Shown here: in pieces, positions 12,355 through 23,475 of the stretch
Layout: every line of letters starts with the position of its first letter
Position numbering within the stretch: the stretch's first letter is position 1
Source of the DNA: Tridacna crocea
Lineage: Eukaryota > Mollusca > Bivalvia > Cardiida > Cardiidae
DNA length: 64,000 nucleotides
NCBI GenBank assembly: GCA_943736015.1
Contig: OX031061.1
Location: 53,636,192 to 53,700,191 of the forward strand
Reading direction: 5' to 3'
Notes under the pieces: model-generated
Database searches by the model: none
Seen by the model: only the letters and a program-made list of their open reading frames with translations
Told to the model about the DNA's origin: nothing
Translations under genes and position numbers: made by a program

Positions 12355-12573
12355 CTGGCCCTTTTCCAAACGACAATCTTTTGGACCAGACCAAATTGAA
12401 AGCATTTGCAGACGACAATTCATCTCTTGCTTAAAAGATGATTTCTGTCTATGATAGGGTAGAAAACATTGTGGGAAAAGGAGAAAATGCTTGTTACAAG
12501 CATTTTCTCCTTTTCCCACAATGTTTTCTAAAAGCTACAATTCCAGACCCGTAAAAACCAGGGAAAAGGTTAG
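12355..12573. mobile_element. TTAA MITE, subfamily D
   Basis: Starts CCCTTTTCCAAACGAC and ends CCAGGGAAAAGG. Full hairpin at 12460-12531 with apex GCTTGTTACAAGC. It lies 11 bp from the preceding copy, in the opposite orientation. Confidence 0.75.
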
Positions 12574-12787
12574 AACAAGGTGTAAGTTTAGGCCAAGTCT
12601 TGCAAATAAACATAAAACACTATGGTTGTCAATAAATACGTGTAAATATATAATAAAGGTCATCAGTATCCAGTTGGCTGGGAAAACGACGGATTCTGTC
12701 TCTTTTTTTTTTATGATCTGAACAAAAAAAAAAGATTCGATTTTCCTCAAGGACTTATGGGTTTCTATTCACATTTTTCTGTATGGT

Positions 12788-13075
12788 ATCAGGACATTTG
12801 CCCCCTGGACATCTGCCCCCCCCGGACTTTTGCCCATTAGGACACCTGCTCCCTGGACATCTGCCCCCCGGGCATTCGCCCGCGTAGGACATCTGCCCCC
12901 TTAGTACATCTGCCCCCTGGACATCTGCTACCCGGACATTCGCCCCCATGGGACATCTGCTCCCGTAGGACATTTGCCCCTGGACATCCTCCCGACATTC
13001 ACCACCGTGAGACATCCCCCCGAACATTTGCCCTGGTAGGACATCTGCCCCCGGATATTTGCCTTCGTAGGACAA
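12788..13075. repeat. GGACAT(C/T)TGCCCCC minisatellite, array 1
   Basis: About 16 imperfect units of 14-20 bp built on GGACATCTGCCCCC, often with a GTA or TGG spacer. A 106-codon Gly-rich frame across it is a by-product. Confidence 0.85.
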
Positions 13076-13318
13076 CTACAGCAGGCATGCCAGATGAGTA
13101 ACTGACTCTATGGTTATCATACTGGAAGTTTGATATTGAAGCTGAAATCAATTAATCAGCCGAAGATTTTCAGCAATATAGCACTTAACGATACAACAGC
13201 TGAGAAGTCTTTTTCATAGTGCCGGTCAGAATTACCATGTACAATATACATGTATATCTCAAAGTTGATTTTTTGAGATTGTCTCTTAAAGGAGCTCGAC
13301 GTCCAAATTGTAAACAAA

Positions 13319-13515
13319 TTGAGGGGGCAGATGTCCAGGTGGCAGATGTCCGGGGGCACATGTCCAAAGGGGGCACATGTCTGGGGGACAGATGTCCTAG
13401 GTTGGCAGATATCCCGGGGCAAACGTCCAGGTGGCTGGTGTCCTAAGGGGGCAAAAGTCTGGGGCACAAGTCCAGGGGGGGGGTGAAGGGGGCACAAGTC
13501 CGGGTGGCAAATGTC
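13319..13515. repeat. GGGGGCAGATGTCC minisatellite, array 2 (inverted)
   Basis: The same unit as array 1 but reverse-complemented (GGGGGCAGATGTCC, GGCACATGTCC), with variants AACGTCC and AAAGTCT. About 243 bp separate the two arrays. Confidence 0.85.
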
Positions 13516-13564
13516 CTAGACCCATGGCTTTGTCCAGATTTAAATACAATACCTGAAAACTGCG

Positions 13565-13700
13565 CTGAGGAGATATGTCTTTGGCTCTGTGGTTATGGTA
13601 TTTGTCTTCTTAACCTCAAAAAAAGAAGATATTTGCTCGTCACGGGTTTAAATCCCGCCAGATGCGGTTTGTATTTCAGCTGTGCATTTGCTGCGAACTT
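13565..13700 (+). mobile_element. SINE1 copy, tRNA head on plus strand
   Basis: Box A-like TTGGCTCTGTGGTTATGG and box B-like GGGTTTAAATCCC, followed by the SINE1 body CCAGATGCGGTTTGTATTT. It is the only SINE1 copy in plus orientation in the window. Confidence 0.65.
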
Positions 13701-13859
13701 TCATGTTTAGGGAAATAATTTTCTGAAACCTCGTAAGATTAATCCGAAATGATAGCTTGTTTCGTTGGTTATATCATTTCAGCGGGAGGACGGTCGGAAA
13801 TAACTCTTTCCTAAACAGTTTAACTGTTGAAATTGAAATTTCATCGGAATGAAAAAAAA

Positions 13860-14091
13860 GTCAACCCTTTCCCAAACGGCAAATTTTAGGCTCTTCAAAG
13901 CTGAAAGAGTTGCAAATGACAATTTTAACTTTCATAACAATGGCAATAAATTACCCGAACGGGCAGAAAACACTGTGAGAAAAGGAGAAATTGCTCGTTA
14001 TGAGCAATTTCTCCTTTTCCTGCATGCAGTTTTTTCAAAAGACTTGTTCTGCAGACATGTAAAAACAAGGGCTTGTTTGGGAAATGGTTAA
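13860..14091. mobile_element. TTAA MITE, subfamily F
   Basis: Left CAACCCTTTCCCAAACGGC, right TTGTTTGGGAAATGG plus TTAA. Hairpin AGGAGAAATTGCTCGTTATG and its complement near 13985-14020. Confidence 0.8.
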
Positions 14092-14300
14092 ACAACGCGA
14101 GTTCAAAGTCTCTTTCCGACGAAAAGCTTTACATTGAAAATTCAAGATTCGGCTGCACATTCTGGCAAAAGAAAAACAGTACCGACTCGCTCTTAGCATC
14201 CTAAGGGTTAAAATTGTGCGTAGGTCGCGATTATTTCCAGGTAACAGACCCATAATACTGCTGGTACAATCGATATTTTCTGAACTTGAACATAAGCTTC

Positions 14301-14547
14301 TTAACCCTTTACTATACAATCCCGAATTTTAATACCCCTGTGAAAGGAAACCTTTTGAAAACATTGTGGGAAAAGAATAAAATACTGGAAACCAGCATAT
14401 TTTCCTTTTCCATCAATGTTTTCTTCCTTTCCTAAAACTTTCCTAAAACAAAGTTCAATTCTTTGGTCACATTTATTTTGTCATCTGCAAATGCTTTCAG
14501 TTTAGACCGAATTAGATTTTTTTTTTTTTCGTTTAGTAAAGAGTTAA
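14301..14547. mobile_element. TTAA MITE, subfamily D
   Basis: TTAACCCTTTACTATAC to TAGTAAAGAGTTAA, with a hairpin of diverged arms around CTGGAAACCAG. Confidence 0.8.
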
Positions 14548-14725
14548 CTCAGTTCTAAACATTCCTCTGCTTTAACGACAGTAAAGGAGACAGCTTATGT
14601 AAACACTGTTGGAAAAAAAACGACATGCATTGCCCACATTTTCCTAAAATATTTTTTTACCATTTAACGACAAATTGAAATTCATCGTTTGAAAAGCTCT
14701 GGATTTAGCAATCGCATATTAAGCG

Positions 14726-15001
14726 TTAACGGGCATATGCGACCACAGCTTTTTTCTGCTCATCAGTATGCACATGTTTCCTTTTCGTAATTCTGTAATA
14801 TTTCGTTGGTTTACTCATTTTAGGTGTGAGGCTGCCGTGTACATATCTCAATTCCGTCATAAGAATGACGTCATTTCCGTTCAATAATTTGAAAACGCAG
14901 CGTCCATGACCCTTCATTCGGTGCACAGGTGTGGATTTATACATGTTGGCTAATAGAAAAAGTACATGTCTGTTCAGCTGGTCGACGTCGCAGGTGATCA
15001 A
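14726..15001 (-). CDS. Unrecognised open frame, 91 codons
   Basis: The translation has mixed composition, with no low-complexity run and no overlap with a repeat family I recognise, which is unusual for open frames in this window. It starts MITCDVDQLNRHVLF and ends DEQKKAVVAYAR. No signal peptide, membrane segment or known domain is visible. It could be an exon of an unknown gene, a fragment of a dead transposon, or chance. Confidence 0.2.
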   Translation of the reverse strand: MITCDVDQLNRHVLFLLANMYKSTPVHRMKGHGRCVFKLLNGNDVILMTELRYVHGSLTPKMSKPTKYYRITKRKHVHTDEQKKAVVAYAR

Positions 15002-15654
15002 ATATAATGCCTTTGCGGACTGCTTATATCAAAATCACATGCAAAGAACATCCAGTGTAATCTTGAAAACATATCGCCAGCTTGTTTAATCAAACCTATG
15101 GGATGGAAACTCGTTTGAAGTAACAATGGAATGTATTTTCCGCTTTTGAAAGCGTTTGAGAGTTAAAGAGTTAAAGCCTTAGAATCCTGAAACTAGAATT
15201 TACATAGCGATGAATGGGGTTAATGTCACTTTTCATTGTAATTAAATGACGTAAAGATAATATTAATTTCACGGGGAGAATGAAAATCCTGGTCTTTCCG
15301 AAAAAAGGTGGGGGAGGGGAGTCATTGTCTTGCGGTAGGTGGCATTTTTCAAATACTGACGGACTTGATTTAAACATCCTAGGAACGGAGCCGGACTACT
15401 TTTCAAGATGGCAATCGATGCAGCCAGTTTCAAAATAAAGCATACGTTTATTCAAGTCAACCCTAACTGGAATGATTCATGCATCTATAATGGGTACGGC
15501 CCCTAACTCTCATATTAAAACACGGAAGCTGCCGAAAATGGCCGAATAGCCTATAGGTCACCGATAAGTTAGTGAGTCTACGGCCTTTAAATATCATATT
15601 CAAAGACAGAAGCCGGCGGGATTGGCACGCTACCGACTAAGCTACCGGGGCTCT

Positions 15655-16025
15655 ACTGTAAAGGTCGTTGTCTGCGCGTGTCATATTCTCCGAAGATTCG
15701 ACCTGTCTTATAAGACGCATCACTCCCCCGGATATTGTGGGGATTGTAGTAATACGCGTTATAAAGTACCAATGGAGAAAATGGCTTTCATCAATACATT
15801 TGAGGAAAAATCAGGTCTGTTTTAGATCCAGATTTCTCTAAACTGTTAATCATATCTGAATGTATTGCACCAGGTAGTGTTTTTTTTTTAGTAAACGTTA
15901 ATTTCAGTTTAAAATTCAAAGTAACGGTTGTCGCGTAGAAAAGTAGTCCGGTTCTGTACCCAGGATGCCAGAATTAGATAGATGAGTATTTGTAGAATGC
16001 TATCTAGCGGGAGATAATGCTGTAA
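15655..16025 (+). repeat. Family H interspersed repeat
   Basis: Nearly full unit: GTTGTCTGCGCGTGTCATAT, GAAGATTCGACCTGTCT, GTAGTAATACGCG, AAATCAGGTCTGTTTT, AAAGTAACGGTTGTCGCG, and the end ATCTAGCGGGAGATAATG. Confidence 0.75.
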
Positions 16026-16204
16026 AGGGTCAATTCTACGCCTATCCGAGCTTACAAAATAACAACAATATTGATTACAGAGACTGAAGAATGCGAAGGT
16101 ATACAATCACAAACTGTCATAATACAGAGATGGCAAACTCTTCCGGGATTGTCAGCTATCTATGTTCAATATTCAGAGATGTGTGTGACGAGAATTTGAA
16201 TCAA

Positions 16205-16300
16205 CCCTTCGGCTGCTAAGCGCTTGTAAAATTCCTCTTGCGGACATGTAGATCAAGATTGGACTGCACAGAACGTGCAGTCTGATCTTTTTCCCCTAAG
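16205..16300 (-). repeat. Family C element
   Basis: Hairpin arms AAGATTGGACTGCACAGAAC and complement. It is preceded by CCCTTCGGCTGCTAAGCG, the reverse of the family's right end. Confidence 0.65.
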
Positions 16301-16814
16301 AAAACCTTTGAAATAGCAATGTTTATGATTTTCATATCAGCTTGAAAATTTCACTTCATTTATTTAGCAGCATATTAAAGTGATAATAAAGGCTAAAAGT
16401 AAACAAAACGGGTTTTAAATGAATTTGAATTTATATAATATCATTCAAAAGTATAAAAATTACTGGGAAGATGACAATCTGGCATTGTATGCTCGGTCCT
16501 AGTGCTAGTCACTGAAAGAGAAATTAGTTTGAAACTAGATCAAAACACTGATATCTCCACACGATCCATACTTTCAAATGATATGATTTAAAATTTAAAT
16601 GTAGTACGACACCTGCTTTAATACTTTGGCCTTTACTGTGCCTTTAAGTAAATATCTAACGATGCACTGAGAGATTTTGTTTGAATAAACTTGTGCGTTT
16701 AGAGGTCATATTGGGAATATTCAGCATAGCACCAATGATCTGCAAGTCGATTTAACCCTTTTTACTTTCCAAAAACTTAAAGTTTCCACCGAATAGTACA
16801 GAATCGAAATCCTA
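16301..16814. other. Intergenic stretch, nothing supported
   Basis: AT-rich sequence without recognisable repeat or exon. Confidence 0.3.
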
Positions 16815-17076
16815 GTCTGCGCATGTCATATTCTTCGAAGATTCGACCTGTCTTATGTAGTAATACGCGCTATAAATTAGCTATTATAAATACGTTTGAG
16901 GAAAAATCAGGCCTGTTTTAGCCCCAGATTTAACCAGCATCTTCTCCCTTTCACAAAATGTTTTCCATTCTTTCTCAAAATTAACATGAAAAAACCATAG
17001 CCATATTTTAATTGCCGTCTGCAAAAGCTTTGAATTTGACAAAGTTCAATTTTTTGTCGTTTTGGTAAAGGTTAAA
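16815..17076. repeat. Chimera of a family H 5' part and a subfamily D right half
   Basis: Family H sequence up to AGGCCTGTTTTAGCCCCAG joins directly to the D right arm (CAGCATCTTCTCC) and D terminus (GTTTTGGTAAAGGTTAA). This looks like a deletion that fused two repeats. Confidence 0.6.
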
Positions 17077-17407
17077 TAGCGCCACCTAGTCCCTGGTACA
17101 CAATATCTTGTAAATTCTACGAGGGAATTAGACGGAGCGGCGATTGATTATGATACGAGTATTCCGTTTCCGGCCCGAGTAATACTTCACAATAAACTGG
17201 AAATATTTTATTAACATGACAAGAAATATGGCCAAAGAAATATCTATTGAGCGCGTGCTACAAGATGAATAAAGACCTCTGCTGGAGATGTCAAATTGGA
17301 GTTATTGATTCACTGCTGCCCCTGGCTTTAGAACGTTACAGAGTCTTTTTTGTATTCGTTTGGATCTATTTTTTATCTAAGCGCTGTGAAATAAGGTTTT
17401 AATGCAT

Positions 17408-17478
17408 CTGCAAAAAGCTTTGACTCATGTCAGCCTGCGCAGTCCGCGCAGGCTGACATGAATCAAAACTTTTTGCCA
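17408..17478. repeat. Family A hairpin core
   Basis: Arms AAAAGCTTTGACTCATGTCA and complement around GCGCAGTCCGCGC. Confidence 0.6.
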
Positions 17479-17559
17479 TTTGTACATTGTCTTCGTTTCA
17501 AAGGACTATTTTACCTTATGAGTTATTCGGTTATTGGACAAAATTTGTTTTATAGATTT

Positions 17560-18090
17560 AAGAAATAATCTTCTTTCTAACGAGGTTTATCTTTCAATTA
17601 ACCAAAGTTGTGAGTCATGCGGCACAATGGATAATCCGGGTGATAGCCCGGGTGGTTTTTTCATTGCCCCATAACTCACAACGTGGTTTATTTAGGAAAT
17701 AATTTTCTTTCTATTGTGGTTTATCGTTCAATATACCACATTTATGAGGCACAATAGATAATCAACAGGGGTGATACCCCGAGTGGTTTATTCATTGCGC
17801 CTCATAACTCACAACGTGGTTTATTGAACGATAAACCAGGATAGAAAGATTCTTTCGATTCTAACATGACCAATGCTTTATGAAAGGAAAACAAGTTCAT
17901 CCTTCGTGTAAAAACGCGGATGAAGATTATATTCCATGAATAACTCGCTACCTTACTTTATACAGAATGACGTCTCTCGATATAGAATGACGTCACTCTG
18001 CATGACCCGAAATGTCGCAGATTTTACCACGTTTTCCTTGCATTGTGTTTATAGAGCCGAATTCGCGTGGTCATGTAAGAATGAAAATTA
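17560..18090. mobile_element. Family G foldback element
   Basis: Two successive inverted segments built on GGTTTATCGTTCAATAAACC / AACTCACAACGTGG, then a single-copy tail with CGCGGATGAAGATTATATTC, TGACGTC sites and TATAGAGCCGAATTCGCG. Confidence 0.7.
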
Positions 18091-18117
18091 TACGACGATT
18101 TGCTTGCTACAGACTCC

Positions 18118-18186
18118 GTTTACTTCCAAAACATCGTAACTACATCTTGTAACAAGTTGTAGTTACAAGGTTTTGGAAGTAAACCG
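18118..18186. repeat. Long palindrome
   Basis: TTACTTCCAAAACATCGTAA is matched inverted by TTACAAGGTTTTGGAAGTAA, around CTACATCTTGTAACAAG. Confidence 0.6.
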
Positions 18187-18412
18187 ACGATATGATGAAT
18201 GATATCAAGCAAGTCAGCACATAATTATGGATCCATAAAATCTATTTTTGTTCATAAGCGACCGAGTAATGAAGTAGAACTATTCTTTGACATGTACAAA
18301 ATTTGAAGAGCGCAAAAAGTTCCGGCCCATGTCAGCCTGCGCGGATTGCGGACTGCGCAGGCTGACATGGATCGATACTTTTCGCAGATGCATGAAGTCC
18401 CCTTTTTATCGT
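18187..18412 (-). repeat. Family A element
   Basis: TGAATGATATCAAGCAAGTC flank, GACATGTACAAAATTTGAAG, then the hairpin with a duplicated GCGGATTGCGGACTGCG apex. Confidence 0.65.
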
Positions 18413-18439
18413 AGAGACTAGGGAAAACTATGAGCCATG

Positions 18440-18660
18440 TTCTGTGGAAAGGGGGTTTAATACATCTGCAAAAATATCGATTCAGGTCAGCCTGCGCAGT
18501 CCGCGCAGGTTCACCTTGGCAGAAACGTTTTTTGTATGCCATAGGACCAGTCTAACTAAGGATCGAGTCGGTTGTTATAGAAAATTAATATTGTGATTCT
18601 GCGATTCTGTATTGACTTGCTTGGTATGATGCATCACGCAGCCTTTTATCAGAGCATAGC
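18440..18660 (+). repeat. Family A element, head-to-head with the previous copy
   Basis: Runs from GGAAAGGGGGTTTAATACAT through GTCAGCCTGCGCAGTCCGCG to TATGATGCATCACGCAGCC. Arranged inversely to 18187-18412. Confidence 0.65.
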
Positions 18661-19049
18661 TCAATTAATTCTTCAACCAACAACAAGAACAACAACAACA
18701 AGAAGAAACGAGGCTAAATTAGATTTATAAACCAGTCTAATTTCAGGAAAAAACACTCTTTTGATTAATCTCGAAACCATAATGTTTTCCATAATTACTG
18801 AGAGGAGACATTTTCATGTTTTCTGTTCAATCAGTTCTGCAAGATTTGATTACACGAATTCAGTAAAGATTCCTTGACTGTGTCTAAATGCCTGATTACA
18901 CCCCTGATATCTCGCCTTTATCCATCTAAAAACTTGTGTCGGATATTGTTAAGGTATTCATCCGTAAATACTAGGCGTATTACCGTGTTACAGCACCTAC
19001 TTCCGCGATAAGAAATAGTTCTCTATCATGTTTTTCGTAGATTGAGTAA
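18661..19049. other. Intergenic stretch with a short (CAA)n tract
   Basis: ACAACAAGAACAACAACAAC near 18679-18710. Nothing else recognised. Confidence 0.35.
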
Positions 19050-19290
19050 TTGAATTTGGATTTAACGCCATTTTTAAAGCTTAGGTCATATCACGGTGGT
19101 CTGTGCACCCTCGAATGTGTTTCATGGCTGTCTCACACCAGTACTGACACAACTTTCTGTCCATGTCACCGACTACTTTCTCACGTGCATCAGAAGTGAG
19201 CGGCGAAATTCGCCGGAAAGAAAGTTTACCTCAACCAGTTATCGATCTCACAACCACCTGGTTACGAGTCAGATACGCTAACCACTGACA
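19050..19290 (-). mobile_element. SINE3 copy (partial)
   Basis: Contains the module GATTTAACGCC and CATATCACGGTGGTCTGTGC shared with the copies at 37.8, 40.7 and 58.7 kb, plus a tRNA-like end (TGGTTACGAGTCAGATACG, CTAACCACTGA). Confidence 0.55.
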
Positions 19291-19301
19291 TATCCCATTG
19301 G

Positions 19302-19402
19302 GGTCGGTAGTTTGACCCCTGTCACCCGTAGACTGTATATTGTAAACAATTGTTTACAATATATAGTCTACGGGTGACAGGAATCAAACTACGGACCCCT
19401 AT
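19302..19402. repeat. Long near-perfect palindrome
   Basis: GGTAGTTTGACCCCTGTCAC continues through the arm to AACAATTGTT, then returns to GTGACAGGAATCAAACTACG. Arms are about 48 bp with few mismatches and almost no loop. Confidence 0.75.
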
Positions 19403-19649
19403 AAGCTATCCTGGTGGTTTTGGGACAAGACAATTTTTTTAATCTTAGACTATATAAAAGAGAGAGAAAAAGAACGCTATACAATCTAGTTGTTTCCATG
19501 GCTTGGAAACTATTATTACATGTAAGAAAAAGAGTGGTTTATGATAGTTTCTGTAGCTTACAAGATACAAAAACATATCAAGTAACACTCTGAGAGAAAA
19601 TGAGACAAAATACAGCTTAGATGCCCAGCTAAGGTACTACATGTGGACA

Positions 19650-19965
19650 TGTAGACGAGGACATCACGAGTGTCAACGGAATGTATTTGCGCTTGTTAAT
19701 CGTGGTCACCGAATGCTTACATGGACCGAGTCTCCTTACGGCTGAATGTATTGTTACGGGAGCTAGTACAGACACAGGACGAAACCAATCCAAAGTTAGA
19801 GCTGGTTCTTTGACGTGCCCAGTGTATAGCACCGTCAGTGTCTCATCCGAAAAAACTGTTAGTAATTCCAGATGACCTGCCGTGGGAATCGAACCAACAC
19901 CGTCCAGTGAACCGAAACATGACGTTCATGTGTCGCTCTATCAATTCAGCCATGTGGGCCGGTCG
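19650..19965 (-). mobile_element. SINE2 copy, tRNA head on minus strand
   Basis: Minus strand shows box A-like TGGCTGAATTGATAGAGCG and box B-like GGTTCGATTCCCACGG, with a noncoding body to the left. The head differs from SINE1 and SINE3. It is not an intact tRNA: acceptor pairing is poor. Confidence 0.6.
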
Positions 19966-20149
19966 AAATTTAAATCAGAACACCTGAAGGCTCCGCTTAT
20001 ATAAGTACAAAAGCATCCCAAACCTTTGCTCAGTCGATACCATTTGCATCTCTCAACGGGAGGTAATTATGACTGCTATAACAGTATTCATTCGTAAAAC
20101 AATAACTCACGTTTATCATCCATATTTTACATGAGTGCCTTCAAAACTT

Positions 20150-20283
20150 TACCACACAATCCCTACATTTTAACGACCCTGTATGAGAAAGCTTTCAAAA
20201 ACATTGTTGGAAAAGTAGAAAATGCTGGTAAGCAAAGGTCTCATTTGACAGGGTGTTAAAAAGGATTGTTTGGTAAAGGATAA
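20150..20283. mobile_element. TTAA MITE, subfamily D (internally deleted)
   Basis: Starts CTTTACCACACAATCCC. The left arm is kept to GAAAATGCTGGTAAG, the right arm is lost, and the end is TTGTTTGGTAAAGGA. Confidence 0.65.
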
Positions 20284-21399
20284 AAGCAAAATTTAAACAA
20301 TAAAAAGATACTCACTGCTGTGCAATTGCTTTAACATGTTGACACATCATACATTATCTTGGAAAAAATACATCGAATTTGAGGTGCGTATCAAAATGGA
20401 TAAACGCCAAAATATCTGATTGTTCTAAAATAGAACCAAATCAGTAAGTGTTTCTATAGAGGCCTCAAGACGCCCCATTAACTTGGCAAAAATTGGCAGC
20501 ATAGAATTTCATCGCACAGAGTAATTCAATTTGACGTCGCCAATTTTATTTGTATATTTAAGAATTTAGCTAGAGGCTTTGCGGATTTTCAAATTATTTT
20601 GATTGATCTTTTATCAGGTTAGCTCATAAAACGCATGATCGATTCTGGAAAGGTAAAACCGTTTTGAAAGCCTCTCTTGCACCGTGGGCCTAATATTAAG
20701 GCTATTTTCAGCATTTTATACCAAGAGTCCCGACCCCCGATACTTAAATGTTAGTATTCTAACTATATTTGCCTCGTATTACTCTTCCAGAATCCATAAT
20801 ATGTGCTGGAAATAACATCGCTATTGGTGCCACGGTTCAAGTTGAGGCTTCCAAAATGATTTCTAATGTTTTCGAGTAATTTTAGCCAAGAGAAGTAGAA
20901 GCATTCCACAAAGAAACAATAACTTGTGACTAAAAGATAGCAAAATATCGCGTATATCTCTATACGGTCTTCCATTCAGAAAGAATAACTCTCAAAATAT
21001 CCAAACAAGACAATTTTCATTCCGATTCTCTTTAATTTTCTCAACAGTATCGGTATCTAGAAATCGAAATGTATTCATTTATAATACATTGATTCAATGT
21101 TCGAGTTCTTAAGTCAAGCTTTACACACTTTCTTAATGGAAAAGACTAAAGCCTTGGGGTCAAGTGAAGATTTACCAAACACTAATGGTACATGTAAGTT
21201 TGTTTTCCAGTGAGAACGGGACAGGTGTATCCCCAAGAAATTTAAAAAGTTTGTTATCCGTCTCGAGGACTACATTTATATATGGTTGCATTCATCCAAA
21301 CAAAACGGATGCTGAGCTCATTTGGATGCATGTTACAAAATACAGCACAGTTCGTACAGTCTTGGGATTAAAATAATCAGATTCTTCGTTTTTAAGGCT
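20284..21399. other. Intergenic stretch, nothing supported
   Basis: AT-rich. Short frames at 20763-20975 and 21164-21376 lack domains and splice context. Confidence 0.3.
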
Positions 21400-21612
21400 A
21401 TAGATTAAAGACTGCAGAATTTACCTTCATCCTGTTCAATAAGTGAAAAGAAAAGCGTATTTTGTTTTTTAGAGGTATTTTGGGGCTTAGGTATTTTCCT
21501 ATCGGACAATGTAGATCCAAGATCAGAATGCACGTTCTGTGCAGTCTAATCTAGATCTATACTGTCCGCCAAAGGTCTTTAAAATGCGCTCAACAGCCAT
21601 AGGGATTAACTA
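21400..21612 (+). repeat. Family C element
   Basis: CATCCTGTTCAATAAGTGAA start, hairpin AGATCAGAATGCACG / CGTTCTGTGCAGTCTAATCT, end CAGCCATAGGGATTAA. Confidence 0.65.
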
Positions 21613-21859
21613 GACGTTGGAATTATCAACATTTATAGGAAAGCCGTATTAGGTTTGTCGATTTTATTTCTGTTTTTATTTCCCCGCTAATTCTAGCTGT
21701 AGTTTTCTCGTTACTGCTGTTGCGTTTTCCACCACAAAATGGAATCGGATTGTTGCTATGGCTTCTCGGCTTTCTTGATCAAAGTGTCCAAGAGATGAAA
21801 CCAATAGAGCCTTAAACGCGACTTAATTTACTTTTGCTGACAGAACCAGATCTAAATGA

Positions 21860-22370
21860 GACAGGCCCAAAATGCCAAATCTTTGGATTTTCCTTGTCCT
21901 ATACGAGTACTAGTATAAGATATACCGACCGCATGCGCCATCGATTCTCCTTGTTCGTTATATAAGATATACCTGCCAAACGTGCTTTCGATTCTCCTAG
22001 TTCCATATGTATGATATATATAAGCCAAATGCACTATCGATTCACCATTTTCGATAAGATATACCGACCAAACGCACTTATCGATTCACATTGTTCCATA
22101 TGTAAGATATAGGCCTACTGGCCAAATGCACAACATATTCACCTTGTACGATATCTAAATAAGGTGTACTAGCCAAATGTGCTATCGATTTACCTTGTCC
22201 GATATATAAATAAGATATACCGGCCAAATGCACCATCGTTTAACCTTGATCCATATGTAAGATATAACACCCAAATGCGCTATCGATTCACCTTGTCCGA
22301 TATATAAGATATACAGGCCAAATGCGCTATCGATTTACCTTGTCCAATATATAAAATATGTGCATCTGAC
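21860..22370. repeat. Tandem array, unit about 47 bp
   Basis: Roughly nine to ten degenerate copies of a unit containing ACCTTGTCCGATATATAAGA and GGCCAAATGCGCTATCGATT. Successive CCTTG starts at 22244, 22291 and 22338 give a 47 bp period; earlier units are longer and more diverged. A 60-codon minus frame over it is not a gene. Confidence 0.85.
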
Positions 22371-22629
22371 GCTTGACAACATTTTTTTTTTTAATTAAGA
22401 TTGACAGCAAATTTCCATTTCTATTTTCCATAAAAAATCCTGTATCCTTGCATTTTGCATGCGGGTGAAATGACAGTGGTTTAACGTGTTTTCCAGTGGT
22501 TTGGGTCGTTTTCGTGTGTCTCTCTTCCTAATTTGTCCGCCTTGTTGACGTTAAGTACTAGGTCATGTCAAAGCTGCCAAACGAGGCTAATTTCATATAT
22601 AGACCTATTTCTATGACAATAAATCTCTC

Positions 22630-22775
22630 AATTGATACAATTTTTCTATGAAAGGATAGAAAACAGTTGGAAAAGGAAAGAAATGCAGGTTACCAGCATA
22701 TACTCCTTTTCCTTTTTCATTTTAGAATGTTTCTTCTTCATTTTTGTTAAAACACGAGCTTGTTTGGCAAAGGAA
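22630..22775. mobile_element. Decayed D/F MITE
   Basis: AAAGGATAGAAAACAGTTGG, GCAGGTTACCAGCATATAC and CGAGCTTGTTTGGCAAAGG keep the family order. Arms are eroded. Confidence 0.5.
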
Positions 22776-22944
22776 CCAAGACGAAGAAGCTTTTATGATA
22801 AATCATCTAGAATTGCTCATACGGTAGAATCTGGGCTCGCAAAATCAATACAATCGTAATTCATCATAAATGCAAAATATTTACATCAAAATGTCAAACC
22901 AAAACTTCGCATACCAATCTCCAACATGACATCTTGTTGGATTA

Positions 22945-23200
22945 AACTTGTCGACCACACAAAGTCGAGCGTTATAAGGAACCTGTGGAAGTAGCCTTCG
23001 AAAAACTTTGTGGAAAAAGGAGAAAATGCTGGTAACTAGCATTTTCTCCTTTTCCCACAAGATTTTGTACACTTTCACAGACACTAACAATCATTTCAGC
23101 TAAATTGAAATGTCGTCTGCAAATGATTTCAGTTTGGACCAGTCCAAAATGTTGTCATTTGATAAACAGTCTAAATTTTCTTTATTTGGTAAAGAGTCAA
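22945..23200. mobile_element. TTAA MITE, subfamily D
   Basis: Intact hairpin at 23007-23066 with apex CTGGTAACTAG; right end TTTGGTAAAGAGTCAA. Confidence 0.75.
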
Positions 23201-23224
23201 ACTTGTCGAGCAAAATAGTTTAGG

Positions 23225-23475
23225 AACAACGTCTGACTCGTGCTCTGTTAAAAGGGGGCTTAATGCATCACCGTGATGCATGATATCACGCAGGTCATCA
23301 TGTGATTATAGATCCATTTCAGTCTATTTTGTTTGAAATTTGACTGGATCTAGCGGTAGAATGGTCATTTGACATACAGAAAATTAACCGAAATCAAACA
23401 GTTTCGACCCATGTCAGACTGCGCAAGCTGATCCGAGTCGATACTTTTTGCAGATGCATCCCTCTTTCACTAGTT
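23225..23475 (-). repeat. Family A element
   Basis: From TGCTCTGTTAAAAGGGGGCT, TGCATCACCGTGATGCATGA, through GACATACAGAAAATTAACCG to TTTTTGCAGATGCATCCC. Confidence 0.7.

Noticed and set aside
12755-13497. Gly/Pro/Cys-rich frames (106 and 113 codons) on the minus strand
   Set aside because: They lie on the two minisatellite arrays; the periodic protein pattern mirrors the DNA unit.
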